DNA of 17,393 bases from an uncultured Clostridium sp. (GCA_900554635.1 USHY01000024.1:1-17393), one strand, 5' to 3'. Shown: positions 1-8,180, counted from the stretch's first letter. Numbers and translations: made by a program. The notes: generated by a model not told the origin, from the sequence alone.

Positions 1-54
1 AAACCTACGCCAATTTTCAAGACTGGTGCCATAAACCAACTCGACCACCTCTCC
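1..54 (-). tRNA. tRNA-Ser (anticodon UGA), 3' part cut off by window start
   Basis: The minus strand from base 54 reads a seven-base acceptor strand GGAGAGG (48-54), then a D-arm with GAGTTGG and GGCACC, then an anticodon arm with stem CCAGT/ATTGG around the loop CTTGAAA. The anticodon TGA is at bases 17-19, so it reads UCA-type serine codons. The following bases begin the long variable arm typical of class II serine tRNAs. The variable arm, T-arm and acceptor 3' strand lie before base 1. A consensus-like promoter sits just upstream (74-102). It is downstream of parB on the same strand but has its own promoter. Confidence 0.9.
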
Positions 55-73
55 ACAATTATACGCAAGTATT

Positions 74-102
74 AGTTTACCACGCATAATTGAAAAAGTC
101 AA
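74..102 (-). promoter_or_regulatory. Sigma-A-type promoter of tRNA-Ser
   Basis: On the minus strand, TTGACT (97-102) and TAAACT (74-79) are separated by exactly 17 bases. Transcription would start near base 67, a dozen bases before the mature tRNA 5' end at 54. The spacing and position make this a convincing housekeeping promoter. Confidence 0.8.
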
Positions 103-110
103 GCTTTTTT

Positions 111-135
111 AACAAAAAATTATACATTTTTTGTT
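111..135 (-). terminator. AT-rich hairpin after parB, possible weak terminator
   Basis: AACAAAAAAT (111-120) and ATTTTTTGTT (126-135) are perfect inverted repeats around a five-base loop, 13 bases beyond the parB stop. The stem holds only one G-C pair, so it would be a weak terminator. Its position between parB and the separately promoted tRNA gene supports a transcript-end role. Confidence 0.4.
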
Positions 136-148
136 GCAGTTTACATAA

Positions 149-1000
149 TTATTGTTTTATTTTATCTATCAAGTTGTTCAATTCATCTTTTGAGCTATAG
201 TGAATAACTATTGTTCCAGACCTTTTTCCAGCATTTAACTTAACCTGTGAACCAAAGAAATTTCTAAACTTTGTCTCTATTTCTTGATAAATCGGTGCAT
301 ACCTTGTTTGGTCAACAACCTGTTCTTTTTTCTTTATCTTCATTTGCTTTTCTACTTCTCTTACACTGTCACCAGTTTCAACTACATATAGTGCAGCTTT
401 ATATTGTTTTTCAGGATCTTCGATATTTAATAAGCTTCTGCAATGCCCCTCTGTTATTTTTCCTTGTTTTGCCAATTCAATAACTCTTGGATCCAGATTT
501 AATATTCTCATAGTATTAGCAATTCCACTTCTGCTGATTCCTAATTTTGCAGCTAATTCATGCTGTTTCATCCCATATTTTTCTATTATTTCCTTTAATG
601 CTGTTGCTTTTTCTATTGGATTTAAGTCTTCTCTTTGTATGTTTTCAATTAAAGCTACTTCTTTGTTTGTTTGTTCGGTATAGTTTCTAATAATTGCTGG
701 TATTTCACTAATTCCAGCCTTTTTAGCAGCTCTCCATCTTCTTTCTCCAGCCACAATTTGATAGTAATTATTTTGTTTTGTTACTATTATTGGTTGAATT
801 ACACCATATTCCTTTATTGAATTAGCTAATTCTTCAATTTTTTCATCATCGAAATTCATTCTAGGTTGATTTCTATTTGGTTCTACATCAATTAGTTTTA
901 AATTAACTATTGATTCCCCTTCTTTTACCTTTTCCTCTTCAACTACATTATTTGCAAATAGTGCATCTAACCCTTTTCCCAAACCTGTTTTCATTGCCAT
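149..1000 (-). CDS. parB: Chromosome-partitioning protein ParB/Spo0J
   Basis: ParB binds parS sites near the origin, spreads as a CTP-dependent clamp and loads SMC; it also works with ParA in origin segregation. The 283-aa product is the usual length. Visible features are the N-terminal GLGKGLDALF motif (residues 6-15), the CTP-binding/ParB box GERRWRAAKKAG (85-96), the second conserved block ENIQREDLNPIE (119-130) and a helix-turn-helix around 145-165 (QHELAAKLGISRSGIANTMRIL). The C-terminal dimerisation region follows. The start is an ATG with AGGAGG seven bases upstream. It follows parA by 14 bases in a two-gene operon. No perfect parS 16-mer was found in the window, only half-sites near 1930-2033. 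Confidence 0.96.
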   Translation of the reverse strand: MAMKTGLGKGLDALFANNVVEEEKVKEGESIVNLKLIDVEPNRNQPRMNFDDEKIEELANSIKEYGVIQPIIVTKQNNYYQIVAGERRWRAAKKAGISEIPAIIRNYTEQTNKEVALIENIQREDLNPIEKATALKEIIEKYGMKQHELAAKLGISRSGIANTMRILNLDPRVIELAKQGKITEGHCRSLLNIEDPEKQYKAALYVVETGDSVREVEKQMKIKKKEQVVDQTRYAPIYQEIETKFRNFFGSQVKLNAGKRSGTIVIHYSSKDELNNLIDKIKQ

Positions 1001-1014
1001 TTTCTTTCCTCCTA

Positions 1015-1782
1015 TTAATGTTTTTTAGCTTTCAAAAGCTCATTTGCCAATTTTTCATAGCATCTTGCACCTTTTGATCTTGGTGCATATGCTGTTATTG
1101 GCATTCCATAGCTAGGTGCTTCACTTAACTTTACATTTCTTGGTATTATTGTTTTATACACATTATCTTTAAAATACTTTTTAACCTCACTAACTACTTG
1201 ATTTGACAAGTTTGTTCTAGCATCATTCATTGTGAGTACAACACCTTCAATATATAAATCTTTATTCAGTTGTTTTTTTATTAAATTAACTGTATTCATT
1301 AGTTGTCCTACCCCCTCTAATGCGTAGTATTCGCATTGAATTGGTATCATAATTGAATTTGAAGCTGTTAGCGAGTTTATAGTCAATAGCCCAAGTGATG
1401 GTGGGCAATCAATTATTATATAATTATACTTGTCCTGTATATCTTCCATTTTTTCTTTCAGCTTAGTTTCTCTTGACATTGTATTAACTAATTCAACTTC
1501 AGCTCCTGCTAAGTTTATATTTGAAGGGCATAAGTATAAGTTTTTAATTGAAGTTTTTGTAGTTGCTTCTTCAAATGTTGTTTCATTAATTAAAACATCA
1601 TAAATAGATTTTTCTACTGTTCCTTTTTCAATTCCTAGTCCACTTGTAGCATTCCCTTGTGGATCCTCATCAATTAATAAAACTTTTTTACCTTTTTGAG
1701 CTAAAACAGTACTCAAATTCACTGCTGTTGTAGTCTTTCCGACTCCTCCTTTTTGGTTTACTATTGCTATTACTTTACTCAA
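1015..1782 (-). CDS. parA: Chromosome-partitioning ATPase ParA/Soj
   Basis: A Walker-type ATPase of the ParA/Soj family. It binds DNA non-specifically as an ATP dimer, is stimulated by ParB, and in Firmicutes also controls DnaA activity at oriC. The deviant Walker A KGGVGKTT (residues 11-18), the LLIDEDPQG block (34-42) and the Walker B region IIIDCPPSLG (121-130) are intact in a 255-aa protein of normal length. The start codon is TTG at 1780-1782, supported by the strong ribosome binding site AAGGAGGGG (1788-1796) five bases upstream; no earlier ATG is available. A promoter at 1811-1839 drives parA-parB separately from the upstream rsmG operon. The symbol soj is an equally valid name. Confidence 0.96.
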   Translation of the reverse strand: MSKVIAIVNQKGGVGKTTTAVNLSTVLAQKGKKVLLIDEDPQGNATSGLGIEKGTVEKSIYDVLINETTFEEATTKTSIKNLYLCPSNINLAGAEVELVNTMSRETKLKEKMEDIQDKYNYIIIDCPPSLGLLTINSLTASNSIMIPIQCEYYALEGVGQLMNTVNLIKKQLNKDLYIEGVVLTMNDARTNLSNQVVSEVKKYFKDNVYKTIIPRNVKLSEAPSYGMPITAYAPRSKGARCYEKLANELLKAKKH

Positions 1783-1810
1783 TTTTACCCCTCCTTAAAA
1801 TCGTATATCA

Positions 1811-1839
1811 ATAATATAATTTTTTCATAAAAAAGTCAA
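1811..1839 (-). promoter_or_regulatory. Sigma-A-type promoter of parA-parB
   Basis: On the minus strand, TTGACT (1834-1839) and TATTAT (1811-1816) are separated by 17 bases in an AT-rich stretch, with the predicted start about 20 bases before the parA leader. It lies just downstream of the putative rsmG terminator, so parAB is a separate transcription unit. Confidence 0.78.
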
Positions 1840-1860
1840 TAATAATTATGAAAAAAAATT

Positions 1861-1910
1861 AAAAAAAGTGCAAAAATTTACTGACAGAAAAAATAAGTTG
1901 TCTGTCAGTA
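1861..1910 (-). terminator. Intrinsic terminator of the mnmE-mnmG-rsmG operon
   Basis: A perfect 10-bp inverted repeat, TACTGACAGA (1879-1888) and TCTGTCAGTA (1901-1910), encloses a 12-base loop. Read on the minus strand it is followed by a T-rich run (AATTTTTG then a longer T tract across 1861-1878). It sits 52 bases beyond the rsmG stop. Confidence 0.65.
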
Positions 1911-1962
1911 TAATTCGCTTGTATCAATGGTTTCACGGTTTCAGTTATGTGTGAAACTGGTT

Positions 1963-2682
1963 TTAAAGTGGTGAATCCGTTGGAGCACCTGGCTTTCGCG
2001 GATATCTGTTTGGTAAATGTTTCACGGATAAGACATTTATTATTGTTCTTTTATTGTCTGACCCTGGCAATGTAATTTCGCTGATTTTTGTTATCTCTCC
2101 ACCCAATATTTCTAAAGCATTTTTTGCTTCACTAATTTCTTGTTCTATGTTTGGACCTTTAAGGCATATACATTTTCCCCCAATTTTAGTAAGTGGTTTC
2201 ATGTATTCTAATAACACATTAAGCTTAGCAACAGCACGAGATGTTACAATATCGAATTGTTCTCTATACATCTTATTGTGTCCAATTTCCTCTGCTCTTG
2301 CGTGTACAGTACTAATGTTTTTCAAACCTAATTTATTTATAACTTCATCTAAAAAAATCAATCTTTTATTTAATGAATCTATTAATACCACTTCATTTTC
2401 TGGGTTTAAAATTTTTATTGGAATTCCTGGGAATCCAGCTCCTGTGCCAATGTCAGCAATTTTATCTCCTTTTTTTATCTCATTATTTATAGTTAATGAA
2501 TCAATGAAATGCTTTAGAATTATTTCATCTGGTTCGATAATTGCAGTTAAGTTAATTTTCTTGTTCCATTCAATTAGTAAATTCATATAATCATAGAATT
2601 GTTTGATTTGTATATCTGAAATATCAATTTGAATTTTTCTTAGTTTTTCTGTTAGTTTTTCTTTAAATTCTTCATATTCCAT
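1963..2682 (-). CDS. rsmG: 16S rRNA 7-methylguanosine methyltransferase RsmG (GidB)
   Basis: RsmG methylates N7 of G527 (E. coli numbering) in 16S rRNA using S-adenosylmethionine; its loss gives low-level streptomycin resistance in other bacteria. The 239-aa protein shows the N-terminal EWNKKINLTAI block (residues 38-48), the SAM-binding loop GTGAGFPG (79-86), SRAVAKL (148-154) and the conserved basic tail YPRKPGAP near the C-terminus. The ATG start has AGAGGAA upstream. It is 10 bases downstream of mnmG and is the last gene of mnmE-mnmG-rsmG, the usual order at Firmicute origins. Its last codons contain a parS-like half-site (2018-2026). Confidence 0.96.
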   Translation of the reverse strand: MEYEEFKEKLTEKLRKIQIDISDIQIKQFYDYMNLLIEWNKKINLTAIIEPDEIILKHFIDSLTINNEIKKGDKIADIGTGAGFPGIPIKILNPENEVVLIDSLNKRLIFLDEVINKLGLKNISTVHARAEEIGHNKMYREQFDIVTSRAVAKLNVLLEYMKPLTKIGGKCICLKGPNIEQEISEAKNALEILGGEITKISEITLPGSDNKRTIINVLSVKHLPNRYPRKPGAPTDSPL

Positions 2683-2692
2683 ATTTATTCCT

Positions 2693-4567
2693 CTACTTTC
2701 TTTTTAATTGTTCCAAATATATTAACAAAACGGAAATATCTGCTGGTGAAATTCCAGATATTCTTGATGCTTGTCCTATAGAATTTGGCCTAAATTTGTC
2801 CAATTTCTGCCTTGCTTCAAGACTTATTCCCTGTAGGCTTAAATAATCCACATTATCTGGGATGAGCTTGTTTTCAAGCTTCTTGAATTTTTCAACTTGA
2901 GCTAATTGTAGCTTAATATATCCCTCATATTTTACTTCTATTTCAACTTCTTCTGCTTCGCTTCTTGAAAGCTTTGGGCAATTAGCATCAATCTGCTTTA
3001 AATCATTATATGTAAGTTCAGTTCTCTTTAGCAATTCTATAAGTTTTATTCCATTGTTTAATACAGAAGATTTATGCTGCATTAAAAACTCGTTTACTTC
3101 TTTAGTAGGTTTAATTGTTGTTTTTCGTAATCTTTCAATCTCTTTTTGAATATTATTTCGTTTTTCTACGAACTTTTGATACCTATTTTCTGAAATTAAT
3201 CCAACATTGTGTCCAATTTCAGTTAATCTCATATCTGCATTATCTTGTCTTAATAACAATCTGTATTCTGCTCTTGAAGTCATCATTCTGTATGGCTCAT
3301 TGGTTCCTTTAGTAACAATATCATCTATTAATACTCCAATATAAGCATCAGAGCGGTGTAATATGATTGGCTCCTTTCCTTCAAGTTCTAGTGCAGCATT
3401 AATTCCCGCAATAATGCCTTGTGCGGCGGCTTCTTCATATCCAGATGTTCCATTTATTTGCCCTGCAAAGAACATTCCTTTTATATTTTTCAATTCTAGG
3501 GATAATTTTAATTGTGATGGCTCTATACAATCATATTCAATTGCATAAGCAGGTCTCGTAAATTCAACATGTTCTAGCCCTGCAATTGTTCTATACATAG
3601 CTATTTGAACATCTTCTGGCAAAGATGAACTCATTCCTTGAACATACATTTCTTCAGTATCTAACCCCATTGGTTCAATAAATATTTGATGTCTTTCTTT
3701 ATCACTAAATCTAACTACTTTATCTTCAATTGAAGGGCAATATCTTGGACCTGTTCCCTTTATTTCTCCACCATATAAAGGTGATCTATGTAGGTTTTTT
3801 CTTATTATTTCATGGGTTTTCTCATTTGTATATGTTAAATAACAAGGCTCTTGGTCTTTTTTTATTTCTTCATTTTCAAATGAAAATGGTACTATTGTTT
3901 CATCTCCATTTTGTATTTCCATTTTTGAAAAGTCTATACTTCTTTTATTTACTCTAGCAGGTGTTCCGGTTTTAAATCTAACTATTTCTATTCCAAGTTT
4001 TTTTAAACATTCTGATAGTTTATTTGCTGGAAATACACCATCTGGACCACTTTCATAATTTACTTCTCCAATAAATATTTTTCCCTTTAAATAAGTTCCT
4101 GTAGCTAAAATTACGGCTTTAACATTATAAATTGCTCCAATATTAGTTTCAACACCTTTTACTTCACCATTTTCCACAATAATATCCACAATTTCAGCTT
4201 GTTTCACAAAAAGATTTTCCTGTTTTTCAAGTGTATGTTTCATTTCCCTTTGATATTTTTTTCTATCTGCTTGGGCTCTTAATGAATAAACCGCTGGTCC
4301 CTTGGAAGTATTTAACATTTTTGACTGAATAAATGCTTTATCTATGTTCTTCCCCATTTCTCCACCCAAACTATCTATTTCTCTAACTAAATGGCCCTTT
4401 GAGGTCCCACCAATATTAGGATTACAAGGCATATTAGCTATATTTTCAAGCGTTATTGAGAACAATAAAGTCTTATGTCCTTTTCTTGCACAGGCTAAAG
4501 CTGCTTCACAACCTGCATGTCCTGCACCAATTACTGCTACATCAAAATCTCCTGCATTATATTTCAT
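2693..4567 (-). CDS. mnmG: tRNA uridine-34 cmnm5 modification enzyme MnmG (GidA)
   Basis: The FAD-binding partner of MnmE. The complex installs carboxymethylaminomethyl groups on wobble uridine 34 of several tRNAs, using glycine and methylene-tetrahydrofolate. Visible features are the dinucleotide-binding GAGHAG (residues 14-19), the PCNPNIGG block with a conserved cysteine (47-54), and the C-terminal MTSRAEYRLLLRQDNAD motif. I place the start at the ATG at 4565-4567, giving 624 aa, which matches the family; an in-frame TTG at 4595-4597 would add ten residues unlike the family N-terminus and would overlap the mnmE stop. Spacing to mnmE is 14 bases and to rsmG 10 bases. Confidence 0.95.
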   Translation of the reverse strand: MKYNAGDFDVAVIGAGHAGCEAALACARKGHKTLLFSITLENIANMPCNPNIGGTSKGHLVREIDSLGGEMGKNIDKAFIQSKMLNTSKGPAVYSLRAQADRKKYQREMKHTLEKQENLFVKQAEIVDIIVENGEVKGVETNIGAIYNVKAVILATGTYLKGKIFIGEVNYESGPDGVFPANKLSECLKKLGIEIVRFKTGTPARVNKRSIDFSKMEIQNGDETIVPFSFENEEIKKDQEPCYLTYTNEKTHEIIRKNLHRSPLYGGEIKGTGPRYCPSIEDKVVRFSDKERHQIFIEPMGLDTEEMYVQGMSSSLPEDVQIAMYRTIAGLEHVEFTRPAYAIEYDCIEPSQLKLSLELKNIKGMFFAGQINGTSGYEEAAAQGIIAGINAALELEGKEPIILHRSDAYIGVLIDDIVTKGTNEPYRMMTSRAEYRLLLRQDNADMRLTEIGHNVGLISENRYQKFVEKRNNIQKEIERLRKTTIKPTKEVNEFLMQHKSSVLNNGIKLIELLKRTELTYNDLKQIDANCPKLSRSEAEEVEIEVKYEGYIKLQLAQVEKFKKLENKLIPDNVDYLSLQGISLEARQKLDKFRPNSIGQASRISGISPADISVLLIYLEQLKRK

Positions 4568-4581
4568 TATTATACAACTCC

Positions 4582-5958
4582 CTACTTTCCTAAACAAAAT
4601 TTTGAAAAGATACTCTTGATAATATCCTCAGAAATATTATCTCCTGTAATCTCTCCTAAATGCTCTAAGATCTGTTTTATATTTATAGATATGATATCTA
4701 TAGGCATATCGTTATTTAAATCGTCTATGGCCATTCTCGTGCTTTCTATAGCTTTATTAATTAATTCTTGATGTCTTACATTTGTAATTAATAATTCATT
4801 ACCTAAATTTATCTGATTTAAATTAAACATTTTAATCAATTCATGATATAACTCATCTAGGTTGTCACCATTTTTAATTGATAACCTAACCACAGGGCTA
4901 CTTGCCTGCAATATCTCTGGGCTGTTTCCAGCCTTGTCTATATTCAAATCAATTTTGTTTAATATAATTATTGATTTTTTCTTTTGTAAAAGTTTTAAAA
5001 TCTCTCTATCTTCATCGTTCAATTCAACTGAACTATCAAATACTCCAATTACTACATCAGCTTCATTTGCGGCTTTCTTGGATTTTTCAATACCTATCTG
5101 CTCAATTTTATCTCTCGCATTTCGAATTCCTGCGGTGTCCACTATCTTAAATGGAATTCCCTCAATTACAACCTGCTCTTCAATTATATCTCTTGTAGTT
5201 CCTGCAATATCTGTAACAATAGCTCTTTCTTCTTTTAAGATACTATTCAATAATGAAGATTTGCCTGCATTAGGACTTCCAATTATTGCTATTTTTATTC
5301 CATCTTTTAAGATTTTACCATTTTCAAATGTTTTTGATAGATTTTCCAAATCTTTTTTAACTTCTATCAATTTTCCTTCTGCTCTATTATTTGAAACTTC
5401 TTCTACATCATATTCTGGATAATCAATATTTGCTTCAATATCAACCATTAGATCCATTATTTTAGCCTTAATTTCATTAATTTTTTTTGATAAATATCCT
5501 TCAAGTTGATTTGCTGATTCTTGTGCCTCCCTAGAAGTCTTAGCATTTATTATATCAATAATTGCTTCTGCTTGTGTTAAGTCAATTCTACCGTTTAAAA
5601 AAGCTCTTTTGGTAAATTCGCCTGGTTCAGCAAGTTCTGCTCCATTTTGCAAACAAAGTTCTAATATCTCCCTAACAACAACTATTCCTCCATGTGAATT
5701 AATTTCGCATAAGTCTTCTGCTGTATAGCTTTTAGGATTTTTGAAGTATGATACTAAAACTTCATCTATGATTTTATTTGTTTTTGGATTAACCACTTTT
5801 CCATATTTAATAGTATATCCCTTAATATTTTCAATCTTTTCCTTATGTTTCGGAATAAATATTTTGTTTAGAATTTCGAAACATTCATCTCCACTCATTC
5901 TAATTATCCCAATCCCTCCAATTGCTGGTGCCGTAGATATTGCAGCTATTGTTGACAT
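4582..5958 (-). CDS. mnmE: tRNA modification GTPase MnmE (TrmE)
   Basis: A K+-activated GTPase that dimerises and works with MnmG on wobble uridine modification. The 458-aa protein has the N-terminal folate-binding domain (about 1-120; STAPAIGGIGIIR near the start), a helical domain and an inserted G domain: G1 GSPNAGKS (227-234), G2 AGTTRDIIE (252-260), G3 DTAG (274-277) and a later NKID. It ends with the family's essential cysteine in the motif CLGK (Cys455), so the C-terminus is intact. The ATG start has AGGGGAG upstream. A terminator hairpin lies only 24 bases upstream of the start, so expression probably depends on read-through or a promoter I cannot see inside jag. Confidence 0.97.
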   Translation of the reverse strand: MSTIAAISTAPAIGGIGIIRMSGDECFEILNKIFIPKHKEKIENIKGYTIKYGKVVNPKTNKIIDEVLVSYFKNPKSYTAEDLCEINSHGGIVVVREILELCLQNGAELAEPGEFTKRAFLNGRIDLTQAEAIIDIINAKTSREAQESANQLEGYLSKKINEIKAKIMDLMVDIEANIDYPEYDVEEVSNNRAEGKLIEVKKDLENLSKTFENGKILKDGIKIAIIGSPNAGKSSLLNSILKEERAIVTDIAGTTRDIIEEQVVIEGIPFKIVDTAGIRNARDKIEQIGIEKSKKAANEADVVIGVFDSSVELNDEDREILKLLQKKKSIIILNKIDLNIDKAGNSPEILQASSPVVRLSIKNGDNLDELYHELIKMFNLNQINLGNELLITNVRHQELINKAIESTRMAIDDLNNDMPIDIISINIKQILEHLGEITGDNISEDIIKSIFSKFCLGK

Positions 5959-5971
5959 TTATTTCACTCCC

Positions 5972-6010
5972 CTATAATAAAATTTAGGCAGATAATAATA
6001 CCTGCCTAAA
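5972..6010 (-). terminator. Terminator hairpin between jag and mnmE
   Basis: TTTAGGCAG (5983-5991) and CTGCCTAAA (6002-6010) form a perfect 9-bp stem with a 10-base loop, directly after the jag stop. On the minus strand the stem is followed by TTTTATTATA. It separates the rpmH-rnpA-yidD-yidC-jag unit from mnmE-mnmG-rsmG, perhaps incompletely. Confidence 0.7.
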
Positions 6011-6014
6011 ACTT

Positions 6015-6713
6015 TTATTTTAATGTAATTACGATTCTTCTATGTGGCTCTTCGCCTTTGCTATATGTCGTTATTTTATCATTATCTTGTAATTTAGTAT
6101 GAATAATTTTTCTTTCATATGCTGACATAGGATCTAAAGTTACTGGTTTTCTTGTTTTTATTACTCTTTGAGAAATTTTTTCAGCTAATTCTTCTAATGT
6201 TTGTACTCTCTTTTTCCTATAATTGCCTACATCAACTATAACAATTATTTTTGCTGTTGAATGTTTATTTGCAATTGCAGATGCAAGAGTTTGTAACGCA
6301 TTAATTGTCATTCCTCTATATCCTATTAAGTGACTGATATTTTCACCATCAATTTGAACATGAATGCTGTAATTATCAACATACACATTGCAAGTACAAT
6401 CTTTATCAATTATTTCATTAAAAAAATCTTTAATTATTACAGATACTTTTTCAATTTCCTCAATATTTGTATTAATATTCTTTTTATTATTTCTTGAACT
6501 AACTTCTGTTTTTTCAATATTTTTTCCTATATTTTCTTTTAAAGTCATTTCAATTTTTACAACTCTAGGTGCCAATATACTGTAAAAACTTCTTTTCTTT
6601 TCTTCCTCAATTGTTTTAATTTCAACCATATTTCTAGTTGCATTTAATTCCTTTAATCCCTTTTCAATGGCTTCAGCCGTTGTTTTTCCTTCAACAATTA
6701 TACTCTTAGGCAT
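6015..6713 (-). CDS. jag: RNA-binding protein Jag/KhpB (SpoIIIJ-associated)
   Basis: A three-domain cytoplasmic RNA-binding protein usually encoded next to yidC; in streptococci (KhpB/EloR) it affects cell elongation and division. The 232-aa product shows an N-terminal Jag-N domain (about 1-55, VEGKTTAEAIEKGLKEL), a charged linker rich in N, K and E (about 58-90), a KH domain with the GxxG loop GYRG (131-134), and a C-terminal R3H domain with the R-x3-H motif at Arg201/His205 followed by EEPHRRIVI. It starts at an ATG overlapping the last 8 bases of yidC, with AAGGAGG inside the yidC end, so the two are probably translationally coupled. Confidence 0.93.
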   Translation of the reverse strand: MPKSIIVEGKTTAEAIEKGLKELNATRNMVEIKTIEEEKKRSFYSILAPRVVKIEMTLKENIGKNIEKTEVSSRNNKKNINTNIEEIEKVSVIIKDFFNEIIDKDCTCNVYVDNYSIHVQIDGENISHLIGYRGMTINALQTLASAIANKHSTAKIIVIVDVGNYRKKRVQTLEELAEKISQRVIKTRKPVTLDPMSAYERKIIHTKLQDNDKITTYSKGEEPHRRIVITLK

Positions 6714-7587
6714 TTTCTTCTTCCTCCTTAGAAAAGAATTTATTTAATATTATTCTTTCAAAAATCATGATAATATTATTTACTAACCAATATAGTGCCA
6801 ATCCCAAAGGTGCCACAAAAGCGATGGATACTGATAATATAGGCATCATTATAGACATATTTTTATTCATCTGCGCTGTCATTTCTTCTTGACTAAATTC
6901 ATCTGAATCCTTTTTATTATCTTGATCTGTCTCTTTTGTCTCATCATTTTTATTTGTTTTTGTCATGTTATTTGTAAATTTAATTGATATGATAGATGAT
7001 ATAACATATAATGCAGGAATTATATAAACTCTAACATCCGTAAGGTTTTCTTGAGGAATCTTGTTTAAATCTACTCCAAGAAAATTCATGTTTATATACA
7101 TATCATTTTGTTTCAAGTTTTTATCTTGTGCATATTTTATCAAGCTTATTTCTGGATATGTTTTGCTAATTTTATCTGCTCCATATTGCTCCCTAATTTC
7201 TGTTTCTCTATTTTCCAATGTCTCTTTATCAATTTTTTTCATATATGTAAGAGGACTACTTACTAAGTAAAACATAGATATAATCAAAATCAATTGTACT
7301 ATAATTGTTATGCAACCTCCAAAAGGATTAATCTTCTCTCTCCTAGAAAGTTCCATAAGTTCTTGATTAATTTTTTCTTTATCTCCATTATGTTTAATTT
7401 TTAAGATATTCATTTCTTTTTGAATTTTTTCATTCTTTTTTAAACTTTTTTGCTGGCTAATAGATAATGGCAACATAACTATTTTTATCAAAATTGAAAA
7501 TAAAATAATTGCAATTCCATAATTTTGAACTACCATATATATCCAGTTTAGCACATATCCAAATATATTAGAAAAAAAATTTATCAT
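6706..7587 (-). CDS. yidC: Membrane protein insertase YidC/SpoIIIJ type
   Basis: YidC/Oxa1-family insertase that helps membrane proteins enter the lipid bilayer, alone or with SecYEG. The 293-aa protein has hydrophobic segments at about 10-42, 92-112, 186-204 and 245-276, and a basic cytoplasmic hairpin (48-88, KSLKKNEKIQKEM). There is no lipobox cysteine, unlike Bacillus SpoIIIJ. In the first core segment the family's functional arginine appears as Lys35 (ILIKIVMLP). An acidic/charged loop (209-238) and a short acidic C-terminal tail are lineage-specific. The ribosome binding site TAGGAGG contains the stop codon of yidD, indicating tight coupling. Confidence 0.94.
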   Translation of the reverse strand: MINFFSNIFGYVLNWIYMVVQNYGIAIILFSILIKIVMLPLSISQQKSLKKNEKIQKEMNILKIKHNGDKEKINQELMELSRREKINPFGGCITIIVQLILIISMFYLVSSPLTYMKKIDKETLENRETEIREQYGADKISKTYPEISLIKYAQDKNLKQNDMYINMNFLGVDLNKIPQENLTDVRVYIIPALYVISSIISIKFTNNMTKTNKNDETKETDQDNKKDSDEFSQEEMTAQMNKNMSIMMPILSVSIAFVAPLGLALYWLVNNIIMIFERIILNKFFSKEEEENA

Positions 7588-7596
7588 TGTTTCCTC

Positions 7597-7815
7597 CTAT
7601 TTTACTGGGTCATACCCACCTTTAGAAAAAGGATTACACTTGAAAAACCTTTTTATACTTAACCACAACCCTTTAGCTAGTCCATATTTTTCTATAGCTT
7701 GTTTTGCATATTCTGAACAAGTTGGATAATACTTACAATGTACACCAAGATGTTCAAAAAAAGGAGAAATATATATTTTATATTTTTTAATTAACCATAA
7801 AAAAAATTGTTTCAT
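7597..7815 (-). CDS. yidD: Membrane protein insertion efficiency factor YidD
   Basis: A small membrane-associated protein that assists YidC-dependent insertion. The 72-aa sequence carries the family signature CKYYPTCSEYAKQAIEKYG with two conserved cysteines, and the C-terminal GGYDPV motif. The N-terminus (FFLWLIKKYKIYISPFF) would form an amphipathic helix. The ATG has AGAGGATAGG directly upstream. It lies between rnpA and yidC as in most bacteria, with an 8-base gap to rnpA. Confidence 0.95.
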   Translation of the reverse strand: MKQFFLWLIKKYKIYISPFFEHLGVHCKYYPTCSEYAKQAIEKYGLAKGLWLSIKRFFKCNPFSKGGYDPVK

Positions 7816-7823
7816 CCTATCCT

Positions 7824-8165
7824 CTACAATAGTATCTTTGAGTGATTAAAAATTTCTACCATCTCATCTCTAATTATATAAAAGTTAAAATCATTAAATT
7901 CTGTCTTTTTCTTCCACATAATAACAATACTATTGCCATTTTTTAAATTATCTTCTAACAGTCTATAATTTTCTCTTATAAATCGCTTAATTTTATTTCT
8001 TTTAACGCTATTTCCTGCCTTTTTACTAACAGCTATTCCAAGTTTATTGATATTCATATTATTATTTTTAATAAAAATATCAAATAAACTTCCTCTATAG
8101 CATTTTCCTTTTTTTAAAACTGTTCTGAATTCATAACTTTTTTTTAACATTACTGTCTTTTTCAA
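7824..8165 (-). CDS. rnpA: Ribonuclease P protein component
   Basis: The protein subunit of RNase P, which with the catalytic RNA removes tRNA 5' leaders. The 113-aa product shows the conserved start region LKKSYEFRTVLKKGK, the LGIAVSKKAGNSVKRNKIKRFIREN block that contains the RNR-type RNA-binding motif, and the expected length. The chosen start is TTG at 8163-8165, six bases after AGAGGA; an in-frame ATG five codons later is the alternative but lacks a ribosome binding site. It lies 15 bases downstream of rpmH in the classical rpmH-rnpA-yidD-yidC-jag order. Confidence 0.95.
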   Translation of the reverse strand: MKKTVMLKKSYEFRTVLKKGKCYRGSLFDIFIKNNNMNINKLGIAVSKKAGNSVKRNKIKRFIRENYRLLEDNLKNGNSIVIMWKKKTEFNDFNFYIIRDEMVEIFNHSKILL

Positions 8166-8180
8166 TTTTATTCCTCTATT

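Noticed and set aside
2018..2033. A functional full parS site in rsmG
   Set aside because: Only the first half matches well (12 of 16 bases overall); kept as a half-site observation and not annotated as parS.
4565..4597. Upstream TTG start for mnmG giving 634 residues
   Set aside because: It overlaps the mnmE stop and adds residues not found in the family; the ATG at 4565-4567 gives the normal length.
4862..5422. Long open frame on the plus strand opposite mnmE (also similar ones at 2054-2590 and 3115-3957)
   Set aside because: They are low-complexity, lie antisense to clear conserved genes, have no ribosome binding site, and arise from the skewed base composition.
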